Of a DNA stretch of 32,377 nt, positions 15,130-21,694 are shown one piece after another (positions within the stretch are counted from its first letter, which is position 1; each line of letters opens with the position of its first letter). The notes beneath the pieces are model-generated. The model was not told the origin of the DNA. It did not search any database and saw nothing but the letters and a program-made list of their open reading frames with translations. The DNA lies in NCBI GenBank assembly GCA_902794055.1, contig CADBGC010000025.1, positions 1-32,377 of the forward strand, given 5' to 3'. The translations under genes were made by a program, and so were the position numbers. The DNA comes from an uncultured Eubacteriales bacterium (lineage in GTDB: Bacteria; Bacillota; Clostridia; Christensenellales; CAG-138).

Positions 15130-15158
15130 ATTATAAACATATTCTATATATTTGTCAA
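15130..15158 (-). promoter_or_regulatory. Consensus promoter of the GntR gene
   Basis: On the minus strand, TTGACA (15158-15153), a 17-base spacer and TATAAT (15135-15130): a perfect consensus match, with a leader of about 35 bases to the ATG at 15087. Confidence 0.85.
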
Positions 15159-15228
15159 CACTTTGAAATGAAAAAAACGCAATTTTGATTGCTATTATGA
15201 TAAAAAAAGCAAAAAAATGTGTATTTGA

Positions 15229-15260
15229 GCCCCCAATATCGGAAAATTGGGGCGTTTTTT
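15229..15260. terminator. Hairpin with T-run in the GntR/DUF4097 gap
   Basis: GCCCCCAAT (15229-15237) pairs with ATTGGGGC (15246-15253) with one bulged C, followed by GTTTTTTGC. The T-run is best on the plus strand, where no gene lies upstream. On the minus strand it is a second, weaker stop for the DUF4097 operon. Confidence 0.55.
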
Positions 15261-15267
15261 GCTTCGA

Positions 15268-15293
15268 AAAGGAGAGGGGAGGTCGCCCTCCCC
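15268..15293 (-). terminator. Probable terminator of the PadR/DUF4097 operon
   Basis: GGGGAGG (15276-15282) pairs with CCTCCCC (15287-15293) around a 4-base loop directly after the leftward stop at 15298. On the minus strand TCTCCTTTTCG follows. Confidence 0.5.
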
Positions 15294-15297
15294 GATG

Positions 15298-16209
15298 TTA
15301 ATCCGCTATGGTGATCTCGATTCTGCCGCTTGTGGTTTCAAGCTCGCAGATGCCGCCGCTGCCGTCCGAAGGAACGCTGATCTTGCCCGAAACGGTCTCC
15401 GCTTTAAACACCTTCGGCGAGAGCAAACTGCCCTTTATGCTGCCGCTTACCGTTTCGGCGCGGATACTGCCGCCGTCGCAGCGATCGAAGGTTATGCCGC
15501 CGCTCATGGTCTCAACTTCCATCTCACCGCTTGTGACAACGCTCGTTAGCGTTATGCCGCCGCTGATGCACTCGGCTCTAACGCTGCCGCAGGAGATATG
15601 CGAAAGGCGGATGCCGCCGCTGGTACAGTCCGCCTTCAAAAGCTCGCACTCAAAGCCGCTTGCCTCGATGCCGCCCGAGGTGGATTCAAACGAAGCAGAG
15701 GAGCGCACGGCGGCATTAAACCTTATGCCGCCGCTGACGGTCTTGAGAGCCGCGTTCATGAACGAAAGCCCATCCTTCGCCTCCACACCGCCGCTGACGT
15801 TGATGATGCTAAGATCGCGGTATTCGCTTTCGGGCAGGTAAACGTTCAGCTTATAGGGCTTGAAGGCCGTAAAATTGAAGCCTATGAAGCCGAAATTCCA
15901 TTTGGATCTGAGCTTTTGCTCGATGCGAAGCGCACCGTTCCTGACCTCGGCGGTAAGAGTGCAGTTTTCGCTCTCATCCGCTTCGATACGGCAAACGCCG
16001 TCCTCCGAGGGCAGCAGCACGACCTTGCTGCGCACGCAGTCGATAACGATATCCGAAAAAGCATCGTTTATAACGAGTTCCCTTTCGGTGGTCTCCTCAT
16101 CCTTAAATAAGCTCGAGCCGCCCGTAAAATACCCGATAAGGCCGAGAACAAGGCCGATGCCGATAAGGCAAACGGCGGTGATAAGCGCTATCTTAATACC
16201 TTTGTTCAT
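15298..16209 (-). CDS. Membrane-anchored DUF4097 beta-repeat protein
   Basis: A 303-residue protein with one N-terminal membrane segment (about 6-28) and an extracytoplasmic or cytoplasmic beta-helical domain. The DUF4097 region contains at least eight repeats of about 20 residues, each centred on a xSGGI or xSGxI turn: NVSGGVEA, TVSGGIRF, TSGGIEAS, CTSGGIRL, CISGGITL, TMSGGITF, TVSGSIKG and TSGRIEI. Such repeats build a right-handed beta-solenoid. ATG 16209 is chosen, with GGAAAGGA upstream; it overlaps the preceding gene by 17 bases, so the two are translationally coupled. It is the last gene of an operon headed by PadR. Proteins of this set are linked to envelope stress sensing in Firmicutes, but the molecular role is not established. 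Confidence 0.88.
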   Translation of the reverse strand: MNKGIKIALITAVCLIGIGLVLGLIGYFTGGSSLFKDEETTERELVINDAFSDIVIDCVRSKVVLLPSEDGVCRIEADESENCTLTAEVRNGALRIEQKLRSKWNFGFIGFNFTAFKPYKLNVYLPESEYRDLSIINVSGGVEAKDGLSFMNAALKTVSGGIRFNAAVRSSASFESTSGGIEASGFECELLKADCTSGGIRLSHISCGSVRAECISGGITLTSVVTSGEMEVETMSGGITFDRCDGGSIRAETVSGSIKGSLLSPKVFKAETVSGKISVPSDGSGGICELETTSGRIEITIAD

Positions 16210-16807
16210 ACATTTTTTCCTTTCCAACAAAGCGAGTTTTGATGAACAGCACGAATGCCTTTACAAGCCTGAATATCCACTTGGAGAAGGCGATGGCCGC
16301 TATGCAGCAAAGCACGGTCAGTCCCGCGAAAACCAGTGCGGTCCCGATCATCGCCGCAGCACGTGCAAAGCCGCCCGAGATAAGCGACGATACGCCGCCC
16401 GCAAGGCAACCGACCGAAGTTGCCGCGAAGGACACAACGATGGAAAACGCCGCGAATATAAGCGAAAACAGGGCAACGAACACGGCGAAGATAACGGAGA
16501 GCAGCGCGATTAGAAGCGGAAACCAAAGCGGTGCGCCGAGCACTATCAGCGCTATATGCCAACCCTTCAGGCCGCTCTTTTTCTCAAGCTTCGCGCCGAT
16601 GAGCCTTGTTATCGGCGTTTCGGCGATTATTGAGGAAACCGCGCTGTCGATGCCGCCGAGGTCCGAAACCGCTTCCTCCTCGCTCATGCCGTCCTCCACG
16701 CGGTCGTCTATCATCTCCGCGTAGTATTCGAGCCTTCGCTCGATATCCTCGCTCGGAAGCCCGCTTAGACGGGAGGCGAGCGCGTTTAGAAATTCTTTCT
16801 TATTCAT
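16193..16807 (-). CDS. DUF1700/HAAS-domain membrane protein
   Basis: A 204-residue protein. The N-terminal HAAS/DUF1700 domain (residues 1-60, MNKKEFLNALASRLSGLPSE then RRLEYYAEMIDDRVEDGMSE and EEAVSDLGG) is a small three-helix module. Four membrane segments follow (about 84-108, 109-127, 137-160, 163-185) with many Ala, Gly and Ser. The ATG at 16807 has GGGGAG just upstream. Genes of this family almost always lie directly downstream of a PadR regulator, as here. The helical domain is thought to bring these proteins together or connect them to the regulator, though this is inference from conserved order. It overlaps the following DUF4097 gene by 17 bases. Confidence 0.9.
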   Translation of the reverse strand: MNKKEFLNALASRLSGLPSEDIERRLEYYAEMIDDRVEDGMSEEEAVSDLGGIDSAVSSIIAETPITRLIGAKLEKKSGLKGWHIALIVLGAPLWFPLLIALLSVIFAVFVALFSLIFAAFSIVVSFAATSVGCLAGGVSSLISGGFARAAAMIGTALVFAGLTVLCCIAAIAFSKWIFRLVKAFVLFIKTRFVGKEKMYEQRY

Positions 16808-16819
16808 CGTTTCTCCCCG

Positions 16820-17905
16820 TTATTTGCAAATACTGAGATTGATGCTGCCGCTGACGGTCGTTGCGGTGCATTCGCCGTTCGGGTTCGGGTTGTCCTTGGG
16901 AAGGCGGATGCTGCCGCTCAGACTATTGGCGGTGAAGCGCTTGCCGCTCATCAGGCTCCCCTTGATATCGCCGCTGATCGCTGAGAGCACAACGCTCGCG
17001 CCGTCGCAGCCTTCAAGGCGAACGTCGCCGCTCGTTGATTCGATCTCAAGAGAGCTTGCGCAAACGATGTTCTTGAGCTTCGCATCGCCGCTGATGCTCT
17101 TGAAGCGGCCGTTTTCGCAGGAAATGTCGCTTGCCTCGATATCGCCGCTCGTGCTGCCCGCTTCTGCGTTCCCCGTGCAGACGAAGCCGCGCAGCTTAAC
17201 GTCGCCGCTGGTCGAATGCACCTTCAGCTCATAAAGCTCGCCCGCACCCTTGGACTGAACGTCGCCGCTCGTGCTCGAAAGCTCCAGCTCGCCGCGAACG
17301 GGCGCAAAGAAGTCGATATCGCCGCTCATGGTCTTGGCGCGCGCATTGTTGAATGCAAAGCCGCCCGCGATCTCGATATCGCCGCTCATGGATTCGATAT
17401 CGAGCGTATCAAATGCTGCTTCGGGCAGATAGATGTCGACCTTGAGGCTCTTGGAGAATGACTTTATACGCTCGAACCAGCGCCGTTCATCCACCTCTTC
17501 AATATTCAGCACGCCGTTTTCGGTGAAAACGCGGTGGTAAACGCGCTCGTGATCCACGCAGTCCACGCGGCTCTCGCCGTCCTCGGAGCGGAAAATGCGA
17601 ACGTCGCTCTCGCGAACGCGAACGCGGATGGAGGAAAACTCGCAGTCAACTTGCGCGGAGTATTCGGCTCTTTCGCCGCCCGTGGGACTTTCGCCGCGAA
17701 GCGGGGATTTGGGCGCTTCCTGCATGATCCTATCCGCAATTTCATCGATATCGCCGAGGGAGGCAACCGCCTCAGTCTCGCTCATGCCGTTTTCCATAGC
17801 ATCGTCGATCATCTCGGAGAAATAGTCGAGCGAGCGAATGCGATCCACAATATTTATTCCGCGAAGCCTTGCTTCGAGCTGCTCCAAAAATTCGATCTTA
17901 GTCAT
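16820..17905 (-). CDS. HAAS-DUF4097 fusion protein
   Basis: A 361-residue protein in which a HAAS helical domain (1-65, MTKIEFLEQLEARLRGI and DYFSEMIDDAMENGMSE) is joined directly to a DUF4097 beta-solenoid (about 90-361). It has no membrane segment, unlike its operon partners, so it is likely cytoplasmic or membrane-associated through the HAAS domain. The repeats are centred on SGDI or SGDV turns (MSGDIEI, MSGDIDF, TSGDVQS, TSGDVKL, TSGDIEA, ISGDAKL, TSGDVRL, ISGDIKG). The last two change to SGSI. The paralogue downstream uses SGGI instead. Its ATG lies within the last codons of the padR gene (8-base overlap), and GGGAGG serves as the ribosome binding site. Confidence 0.88.
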   Translation of the reverse strand: MTKIEFLEQLEARLRGINIVDRIRSLDYFSEMIDDAMENGMSETEAVASLGDIDEIADRIMQEAPKSPLRGESPTGGERAEYSAQVDCEFSSIRVRVRESDVRIFRSEDGESRVDCVDHERVYHRVFTENGVLNIEEVDERRWFERIKSFSKSLKVDIYLPEAAFDTLDIESMSGDIEIAGGFAFNNARAKTMSGDIDFFAPVRGELELSSTSGDVQSKGAGELYELKVHSTSGDVKLRGFVCTGNAEAGSTSGDIEASDISCENGRFKSISGDAKLKNIVCASSLEIESTSGDVRLEGCDGASVVLSAISGDIKGSLMSGKRFTANSLSGSIRLPKDNPNPNGECTATTVSGSINLSICK

Positions 17906-18218
17906 TTGAATTATCCTCCCTTGTAACGAAATCGTAGATTGCCTTCATTTCCTGCCATTCCCGCTTGAAAAGCTCCAGTCTTTCGAGCCCAACGGGCGTG
18001 ATGCTGTAATATTTTCGAAGCCTGCCGTTGTGCTCGGCGCTTCGGACGGTCAGAAGCTTTGCCGCCTCAAGGCGCTTGAGTATCGGATAGAGCGTCGATT
18101 CGGAGATCTCCTGATACGGCTTTATATCCTTTATTATTTTGTAGCCGTAGGAGGGCTCATCCTTGATCGCCGCAAGCACGCAAACTTCGAGCAGTCCGCG
18201 CTTTAACTGAATATCCAT
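17898..18218 (-). CDS. PadR-family transcriptional regulator
   Basis: A 106-residue regulator beginning MDIQLKRGLLEVCVLAAIKDEPSYGYKI, followed by SESTLYPILKRLEAAKLL and the wing GRLRKYYSITPVGLERL. This is the PadR winged-helix signature, with the short C-terminal dimerisation helix of the small (subfamily 2) members. The ATG at 18218 is chosen because AAAGGGGGT lies just upstream on this strand; the longer frame from 18269 would overlap the promoter. It is the first gene of the padR / HAAS-DUF4097 / HAAS-TM / DUF4097 operon and overlaps the next gene by 8 bases. A dyad inside its own promoter suggests that it represses the operon until an unknown inducer, possibly envelope stress or an antimicrobial compound, is sensed. 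Confidence 0.93.
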   Translation of the reverse strand: MDIQLKRGLLEVCVLAAIKDEPSYGYKIIKDIKPYQEISESTLYPILKRLEAAKLLTVRSAEHNGRLRKYYSITPVGLERLELFKREWQEMKAIYDFVTREDNSND

Positions 18219-18238
18219 GCAATACCCCCTTTCGCACA

Positions 18239-18269
18239 ATACTATATCACGCATAGTATAATGTGTCAA
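18239..18269 (-). promoter_or_regulatory. padR operon promoter with overlapping operator
   Basis: On the minus strand, TTGACA (18269-18264), a 17-base spacer and TATAGT (18246-18241). A perfect dyad, ATACTAT-N7-ATAGTAT (18239-18245 and 18253-18259), spans the -10 box and part of the spacer. ATACT/AGTAT half-sites are typical of PadR operators, so autoregulation is likely. Confidence 0.8.
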
Positions 18270-18426
18270 GAGGTATTTTGGATATTATTTCCAAAAAGGA
18301 GAGGGGGAGAAATGATGCTGCCTGCGGCAATGATGCGCGCCGCGCGCATGATGATCGCCTGCGGCGAATGATGCGTGCCTTGCGGCACATTGAGGTGGGA
18401 ATTCCTGCGGAATTCCTGAAGATTTA
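18270..18426. repeat. ATGATG-spaced mini-palindrome array
   Basis: ATGATG occurs at 18312, 18330, 18348 and 18368, at 18-, 18- and 20-base intervals. Each gap holds a different small palindrome: CTGCCTGCGGCA-type, CGCGCCGCGCGC, TCGCCTGCGGCGA and GTGCCTTGCGGCAC. A GAATTCC-TGC-GGAATTCC palindrome ends the block (about 18400-18416). I see no gene here. Confidence 0.7.
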
Positions 18427-18710
18427 GCCTTCTCCTTGAGGAGAAGGTGGCTGAGGCGGAGCGAAAGAGCCCCCACGGCGAGCGGTGGCGGGCGCAGCTG
18501 AAAACCGCAGGTTTTCAATTTAGCTGTTTTGCAGAGCAAAACTATTTAGCTATCCCGCAGGGATAATTTACCTGCGAGCGAAGCGAGCAATTTAGCTAAA
18601 TTCGCCTAACGGCGAGCGAAATTTGCCTTCGGCAAGCTAAATTGCGCTTACAGCACAGCTAAATTCGGCTTGCGCCGAGCTAAAAAGCCCCCACGGCGAG
18701 CAGCGGATGA
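18427..18710. repeat. AGCTAAAT-spaced hairpin mosaic, left copy
   Basis: The block starts with a 36-bp unit (18427-18462) that recurs exactly in reverse at 21632-21667. Then come small palindromes, each set off by TTTAGCT or AGCTAAAT: GAAAACCGCAGGTTTTC, GTTTTGCAGAGCAAAAC, ATCCCGCAGGGAT, GCGAGCGAAGCGAGC, CGCCTAACGGCG, TTGCCTTCGGCAA and GGCTTGCGCC. Most of 18490-18690 is matched, by eye at about 90 percent, by the reverse complement of 22985-23190. No gene is visible. Confidence 0.85.
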
Positions 18711-18742
18711 GATAAAAAAAGAAACGCCGCTCGCGGCGTTTC
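18711..18742 (-). terminator. Terminator for leftward sigE transcription
   Basis: GAAACGCCGC (18721-18730) pairs perfectly with GCGGCGTTTC (18733-18742) around a 2-base loop. The minus strand continues TTTTTTTATC. It lies about 210 bases past the sigE stop. Confidence 0.8.
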
Positions 18743-18744
18743 AA

Positions 18745-18783
18745 CCATAACTATTCACTATTCATCATTCACTATTCACTATG
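18745..18783. repeat. TGAATAGTGAA-type repeat, reverse orientation
   Basis: AACTATTCACTATTCATC followed by ATTCACTATTCACTAT: about four units of the dispersed family, without the AAATTCC palindrome. Confidence 0.7.
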
Positions 18784-18806
18784 CAATAGCCGCTCGAAGC
18801 AAAAGA

Positions 18807-18933
18807 GAGAAAAACACGGAGCCGGTCGAAGTGTTTTTCTCAGGAGCCCCCATGGCGAATGGAAAATGCGGAGCAAGCCGCAGCATTTTCCGAAAAAGAG
18901 AGAAAAAAGCGAAGTAAACCGAAGCTTTTTTCT
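18807..18933. repeat. Three tandem hairpins with related 13-nt loops
   Basis: Hairpin 1 has arms 18807-18817 and 18831-18841; hairpin 2, 18861-18869 and 18883-18891; hairpin 3, 18901-18910 and 18924-18933. All stems are perfect and contain an A4-A6 run on the left arm. All loops are 13 bases and alike: GGAGCCGGTCGAA, GGAGCAAGCCGCA and GAAGTAAACCGAA. The array lies between sigE (stop 18954) and its terminator (18711-18742), so it is transcribed in the sigE 3' end. Confidence 0.75.
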
Positions 18934-18953
18934 TAGGACGCCCTCCGCAGGAG

Positions 18954-19661
18954 CTATTGCATGGCGGTTATCTCGTCGTAAAGCGAGCGCATTATCCGCT
19001 TTTCAAGCCGCGAGATATAGCTCTGCGATATCCCGAGCATATCCGCCACCTGCTTCTGCGTGTACTCGCTCTCCCCGTTCAGCCCGAAGCGCAGCTCCAC
19101 TATCCGCTTCTCACGCGCCGAAAGCTTCTTGAGCGCGGCGTGCAAAAGCTCGCGGTCCACGCTCTCTTCAAGCCCCTTCTCCACCTCGCTGCCGTCCGTG
19201 CCGAGCACGTCCGAAAGCAGAAGCTCGTTGCCATCCCAGTCCACGTTCAAAGGTTCGTCAAGACTCACCTCGAGCTTCTGCCGCCCCGTTTTGCGAAGAT
19301 ACATCAGGATTTCGTTCTCGATGCAGCGGCTTGCGTAGGTCGCAAGCTTGATATTCCTATCTGCGCGGAAGGTGTTCACCGCCTTTATAAGCCCGATAGT
19401 GCCGATGGAGATCAGATCCTCTATCGAAACGCCCGTATTGTCAAACTTTTTGGCGATGTAGACCACAAGGCGCAGATTATGCTCGATCAGCTTCTTCCGC
19501 GCCGCCTCGTCGCCGTTTTCCGCGCGCAGCGAAAAATCAAGCTCCTCCTCCTTTGAAAGCGGCGGGGGAAGGGACTCGCTGCCGCCCATGTAGTTCACCT
19601 CGGACTCAGCGCCGAAGCGTTTATACAGCCTTGCTATCAATTTGCGAAGCAGTTTCAGCAT
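18954..19661 (-). CDS. sigE: RNA polymerase sporulation sigma factor sigma-E (pro-form)
   Basis: A 235-residue precursor of the mother-cell sigma factor that directs early sporulation genes. The sequence closely follows known sigma-E: a basic amphipathic pro-sequence (residues 1 to about 27, [17 protein letters not shown]), then [15 protein letters not shown] and [20 protein letters not shown] in region 2. Further on are [52 protein letters not shown] and, in region 4, [11 protein letters not shown] with [12 protein letters not shown]. The pro-sequence would be removed by SpoIIGA, encoded just upstream with a 41-base overlap (sigE start 19661, spoIIGA stop 19621). AAAGGA precedes the start on this strand. 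The usual spoIIGA-sigE order is kept, but sigG does not follow; repeats and the PadR operon do. Confidence 0.97.
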   Translation of the reverse strand: MLKLLRKLIARLYKRFGAESEVNYMGGSESLPPPLSKEEELDFSLRAENGDEAARKKLIEHNLRLVVYIAKKFDNTGVSIEDLISIGTIGLIKAVNTFRADRNIKLATYASRCIENEILMYLRKTGRQKLEVSLDEPLNVDWDGNELLLSDVLGTDGSEVEKGLEESVDRELLHAALKKLSAREKRIVELRFGLNGESEYTQKQVADMLGISQSYISRLEKRIMRSLYDEITAMQ

Positions 19662-20451
19662 ATTTTTCTTTCCTTTCTGTAAATTTCAAACCTCCGTTGC
19701 CGCCGTGAACGAGCGAAAGCGGCACAAGCGCGGTTTTCGCCTCCGAAAAGGCGATCAGCGCATTCACCGCAGCGCCGTTGATAAAAACGTGCAGGGGTTT
19801 TAGCGCATATAGCATGCACCCACCGCCCGCTGTTCGCGCAGGTATCGGGATATTCGCCCGCTTCGCCGCCGCTTGATACTTTTTGGAGCAAAGCACGATC
19901 ACGGGCAGCGCGGAAACGGGCTCAAGAAGCAGATTTCCGCTGTCGATAAGCGCGGCGCACTCGATTTTTTCGCCCGTTTTCAAAAGAATACTCAGGCGCA
20001 CGGTTTGGCTGTTTCCTATCCGGCGGGAGAGTATCCTTCTGATAAGGTTCGGAAGAAACGCCGCTAAAGCGCCGCCAAGAAGCGCGGTGCGCAGTGAAAG
20101 GCCGGAGTACACCGCGCCGAAGCGCATCTCCCCGCCGAAAAGCAGCGCGGTAAGCATCACCGCGCCGCCGACCGCCGCCGCCGAAACGAACGCGGCAAGA
20201 AACGCGAGAATTCGCCGTTTTGCCCCGCGCACGGGCAGAGCGAGGGACATAAATGCACTCAGCGCAAGCTTGGCGATGGGGGAGAGAAGCAGCTTTACCC
20301 CGCCCGCGCCGAGCGCGGCGACGACTGCTCCAAACAGGGCGAACAGGGTGGTACGGATCATACCCGCCCGAGCGGAGAGCATCGCCGAAGCAAGGCGCAG
20401 GATAATAAGGTTCATAAGGAGATTATCGAGTAAAAACAGCTCAATATACAT
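19621..20451 (-). CDS. spoIIGA: Sigma-E processing peptidase SpoIIGA
   Basis: A 276-residue membrane aspartic protease that cleaves pro-sigma-E at the septum after a signal from the forespore. The N-terminal half has five or six membrane segments (from [18 protein letters not shown] to about residue 135). The cytoplasmic C-terminal half carries the active-site motif ALIDSGNLL with Asp170, then PVIVL and [12 protein letters not shown]. The start MYIExxLLDNxxMN is the family norm. AAGGAG lies upstream with slightly long spacing. The gene overlaps sigE by 41 bases, so the two are coupled. The sequence is Ala-rich compared with better-known members, but the order and motifs leave little doubt. 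Confidence 0.93.
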   Translation of the reverse strand: MYIELFLLDNLLMNLIILRLASAMLSARAGMIRTTLFALFGAVVAALGAGGVKLLLSPIAKLALSAFMSLALPVRGAKRRILAFLAAFVSAAAVGGAVMLTALLFGGEMRFGAVYSGLSLRTALLGGALAAFLPNLIRRILSRRIGNSQTVRLSILLKTGEKIECAALIDSGNLLLEPVSALPVIVLCSKKYQAAAKRANIPIPARTAGGGCMLYALKPLHVFINGAAVNALIAFSEAKTALVPLSLVHGGNGGLKFTERKEKYAETASQIDSKAV

Positions 20452-20581
20452 CCTTCTTCGCTCCTTCGGCAGTTTTGCACCACCAAGGGTGCGCCGAACT
20501 CCCCATGCGGATATGTTAGCATAAAAGGCCGTGGATAATGGTCGAACGAGGGGGGAGAAATTTGGCGGGAAATGGGGAAAT
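20452..20581. other. spoIIGA-surE intergenic region, left part
   Basis: This stretch holds the candidate spoIIG promoter, a GTGCACCACC-AAG-GGTGCGC imperfect hairpin near 20475-20495, and purine-rich sequence. No gene is visible between 20452 and 20798. Confidence 0.5.
20518..20546 (-). promoter_or_regulatory. Candidate spoIIG promoter with Spo0A-box-like sequence
   Basis: On the minus strand, TTCGAC (20546-20541), a 17-base spacer and TATGCT (20523-20518). Read on the plus strand the -35 region is GGTCGAA, one base from the Spo0A box TGTCGAA. spoIIG is known to be sigma-A and Spo0A dependent in Bacillus. Only one box is seen, so this is tentative. Confidence 0.4.
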
Positions 20582-20583
20582 TT

Positions 20584-20642
20584 GAGTGAATGATGAATAT
20601 TGAACAGTGAATGGCGGAAGCAGAAATTCTGAAGGAATTATA
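20584..20642. repeat. TGAATAGTGAA-type repeat with degraded palindrome
   Basis: GAGTGAATGATGAATATTGAACAGTGAA-type units followed by GCAGAAATTC-TGAAG-GAATTATAA: a decayed copy of the dispersed family. Confidence 0.65.
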
Positions 20643-20721
20643 AACAGCGTGGAGCGCCGAAGGTGTTTTGGGGCGGAGCGTTTATTATTTTCGCTTTTCC
20701 ACAATAAATATTTGCAGGCAT

Positions 20722-20750
20722 TTGAAAACTTCCTCCCGATTTGATATAAT
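20722..20750 (+). promoter_or_regulatory. Sigma-A-type promoter of surE
   Basis: TTGAAA (20722-20727), a 17-base spacer and TATAAT (20745-20750). The leader is about 42 bases and contains GGAG at 20783-20786 before the ATG at 20799. Confidence 0.8.
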
Positions 20751-20798
20751 AAAATCGAATAAATATGTAAGCGAAAAAATTTGGAGAATTATTGCGAT

Positions 20799-21566
20799 AT
20801 GAAACTTTTGATAACAAACGACGACGGCTATTTCGCGCCGGGCATAGCCGCTCTTTGCCGCGCTCTTCAAGCGGAGCACGAGCTTCTTATCTGCGCACCG
20901 AAATTCAATCAAAGCTGCGTCAGCCACGGCTTGACGCTGAAAAAACCTTTGGCTGTTGAAAAAATCGAGATAGACGGCGTGACTGCTTCGGAGGCGGTCT
21001 GCGTGGACGGCACTCCCGCGGACTGCACGCGCTTCGTGCTTTCGCATCTCAAATGGAAGCCCGATGCGGTGGTTTCGGGCATAAATCAGGCGGGAAACAT
21101 CGGAACGGACGTGCTTTATTCGGGCACGGTCAGCGCGGCCGCGGAAGCCGCAATGCTCGGCTTCCGCTCGATCGCCGTTTCGAGGGATACGCTTTCCACC
21201 GAGTTTTTCAACGATGCGGCGGCGCATTTCGCCGAGAATTTCGAGCTGTTTTTAGGCTGCACCACGGCGGAAAAGCGGCTGTTGAATGTCAATTATCCGT
21301 TCCTGCCGAGGGAGAAGTACAGCGGCATTCGCGCTGCGTATCTCGCCGAGCAGTTCTATGCGGATGAATACGAAAAGGTGGAGCTGGAGGACGGCCGCAT
21401 AGGCTACCGCACGCCGTCGGAGAAGATAACCGAATGCCCCGAGTGCGACACCTCGGATGAGAAATACATTCGCGACGGGTTTGTGACCGTTACGCCGCTT
21501 AAATACGACATAACGGACTATGAGCACCTTGCGAAGATAGCGCATATCGCGGAAAAGAATTATTGA
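20799..21566 (+). CDS. surE: 5'/3'-nucleotidase SurE
   Basis: A 255-residue metal-dependent phosphatase that dephosphorylates nucleoside monophosphates, cytoplasmic. The N-terminus MKLLITNDDGYFAPGI carries the metal-binding Asp8-Asp9 and the family's NDDG motif. APKFNQSCVSHGLTL follows with the conserved Ser, VDGTPADCTRF with the substrate loop, and SGINQAGNIGTDVLYSGTVSAAAEA with the metal-ligand Asn. The ATG at 20799 is preferred because SurE proteins begin at this position; an in-frame TTG at 20781 would add six residues. The GGAG site is 12 bases upstream, rather far. The gene has its own promoter and is followed by repeat DNA before an HI0933-type flavoprotein. Confidence 0.95.
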   Translation: MKLLITNDDGYFAPGIAALCRALQAEHELLICAPKFNQSCVSHGLTLKKPLAVEKIEIDGVTASEAVCVDGTPADCTRFVLSHLKWKPDAVVSGINQAGNIGTDVLYSGTVSAAAEAAMLGFRSIAVSRDTLSTEFFNDAAAHFAENFELFLGCTTAEKRLLNVNYPFLPREKYSGIRAAYLAEQFYADEYEKVELEDGRIGYRTPSEKITECPECDTSDEKYIRDGFVTVTPLKYDITDYEHLAKIAHIAEKNY

Positions 21567-21567
21567 A

Positions 21568-21680
21568 ATCCGATTCAAATCCCTTTCGGGATTTGTGCAG
21601 GTTTCCACCTCATCCGTCTTCGCGGAGCGTTGCTCCGCCTCAGCCACCTTCTCCTCAAGGAGAAGGCTTGGCAAACATGA
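21568..21680. repeat. Intergenic repeat mosaic, reverse copy of the 18427 unit
   Basis: AAATCCC-TTTC-GGGATTT forms a hairpin near 21581-21598. A CGCGGAGCG-TTGCTCCGC inverted repeat and the exact reverse complement (21632-21667) of the 36-bp unit at 18427-18462 follow. Confidence 0.8.
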
Positions 21681-21694
21681 AATAAGGGAGAATT

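Noticed and set aside
18745..18783. TGAATAGTGAA arrays as a CRISPR
   Set aside because: Units of 8-10 bases without unique spacers and no cas genes anywhere in the window.
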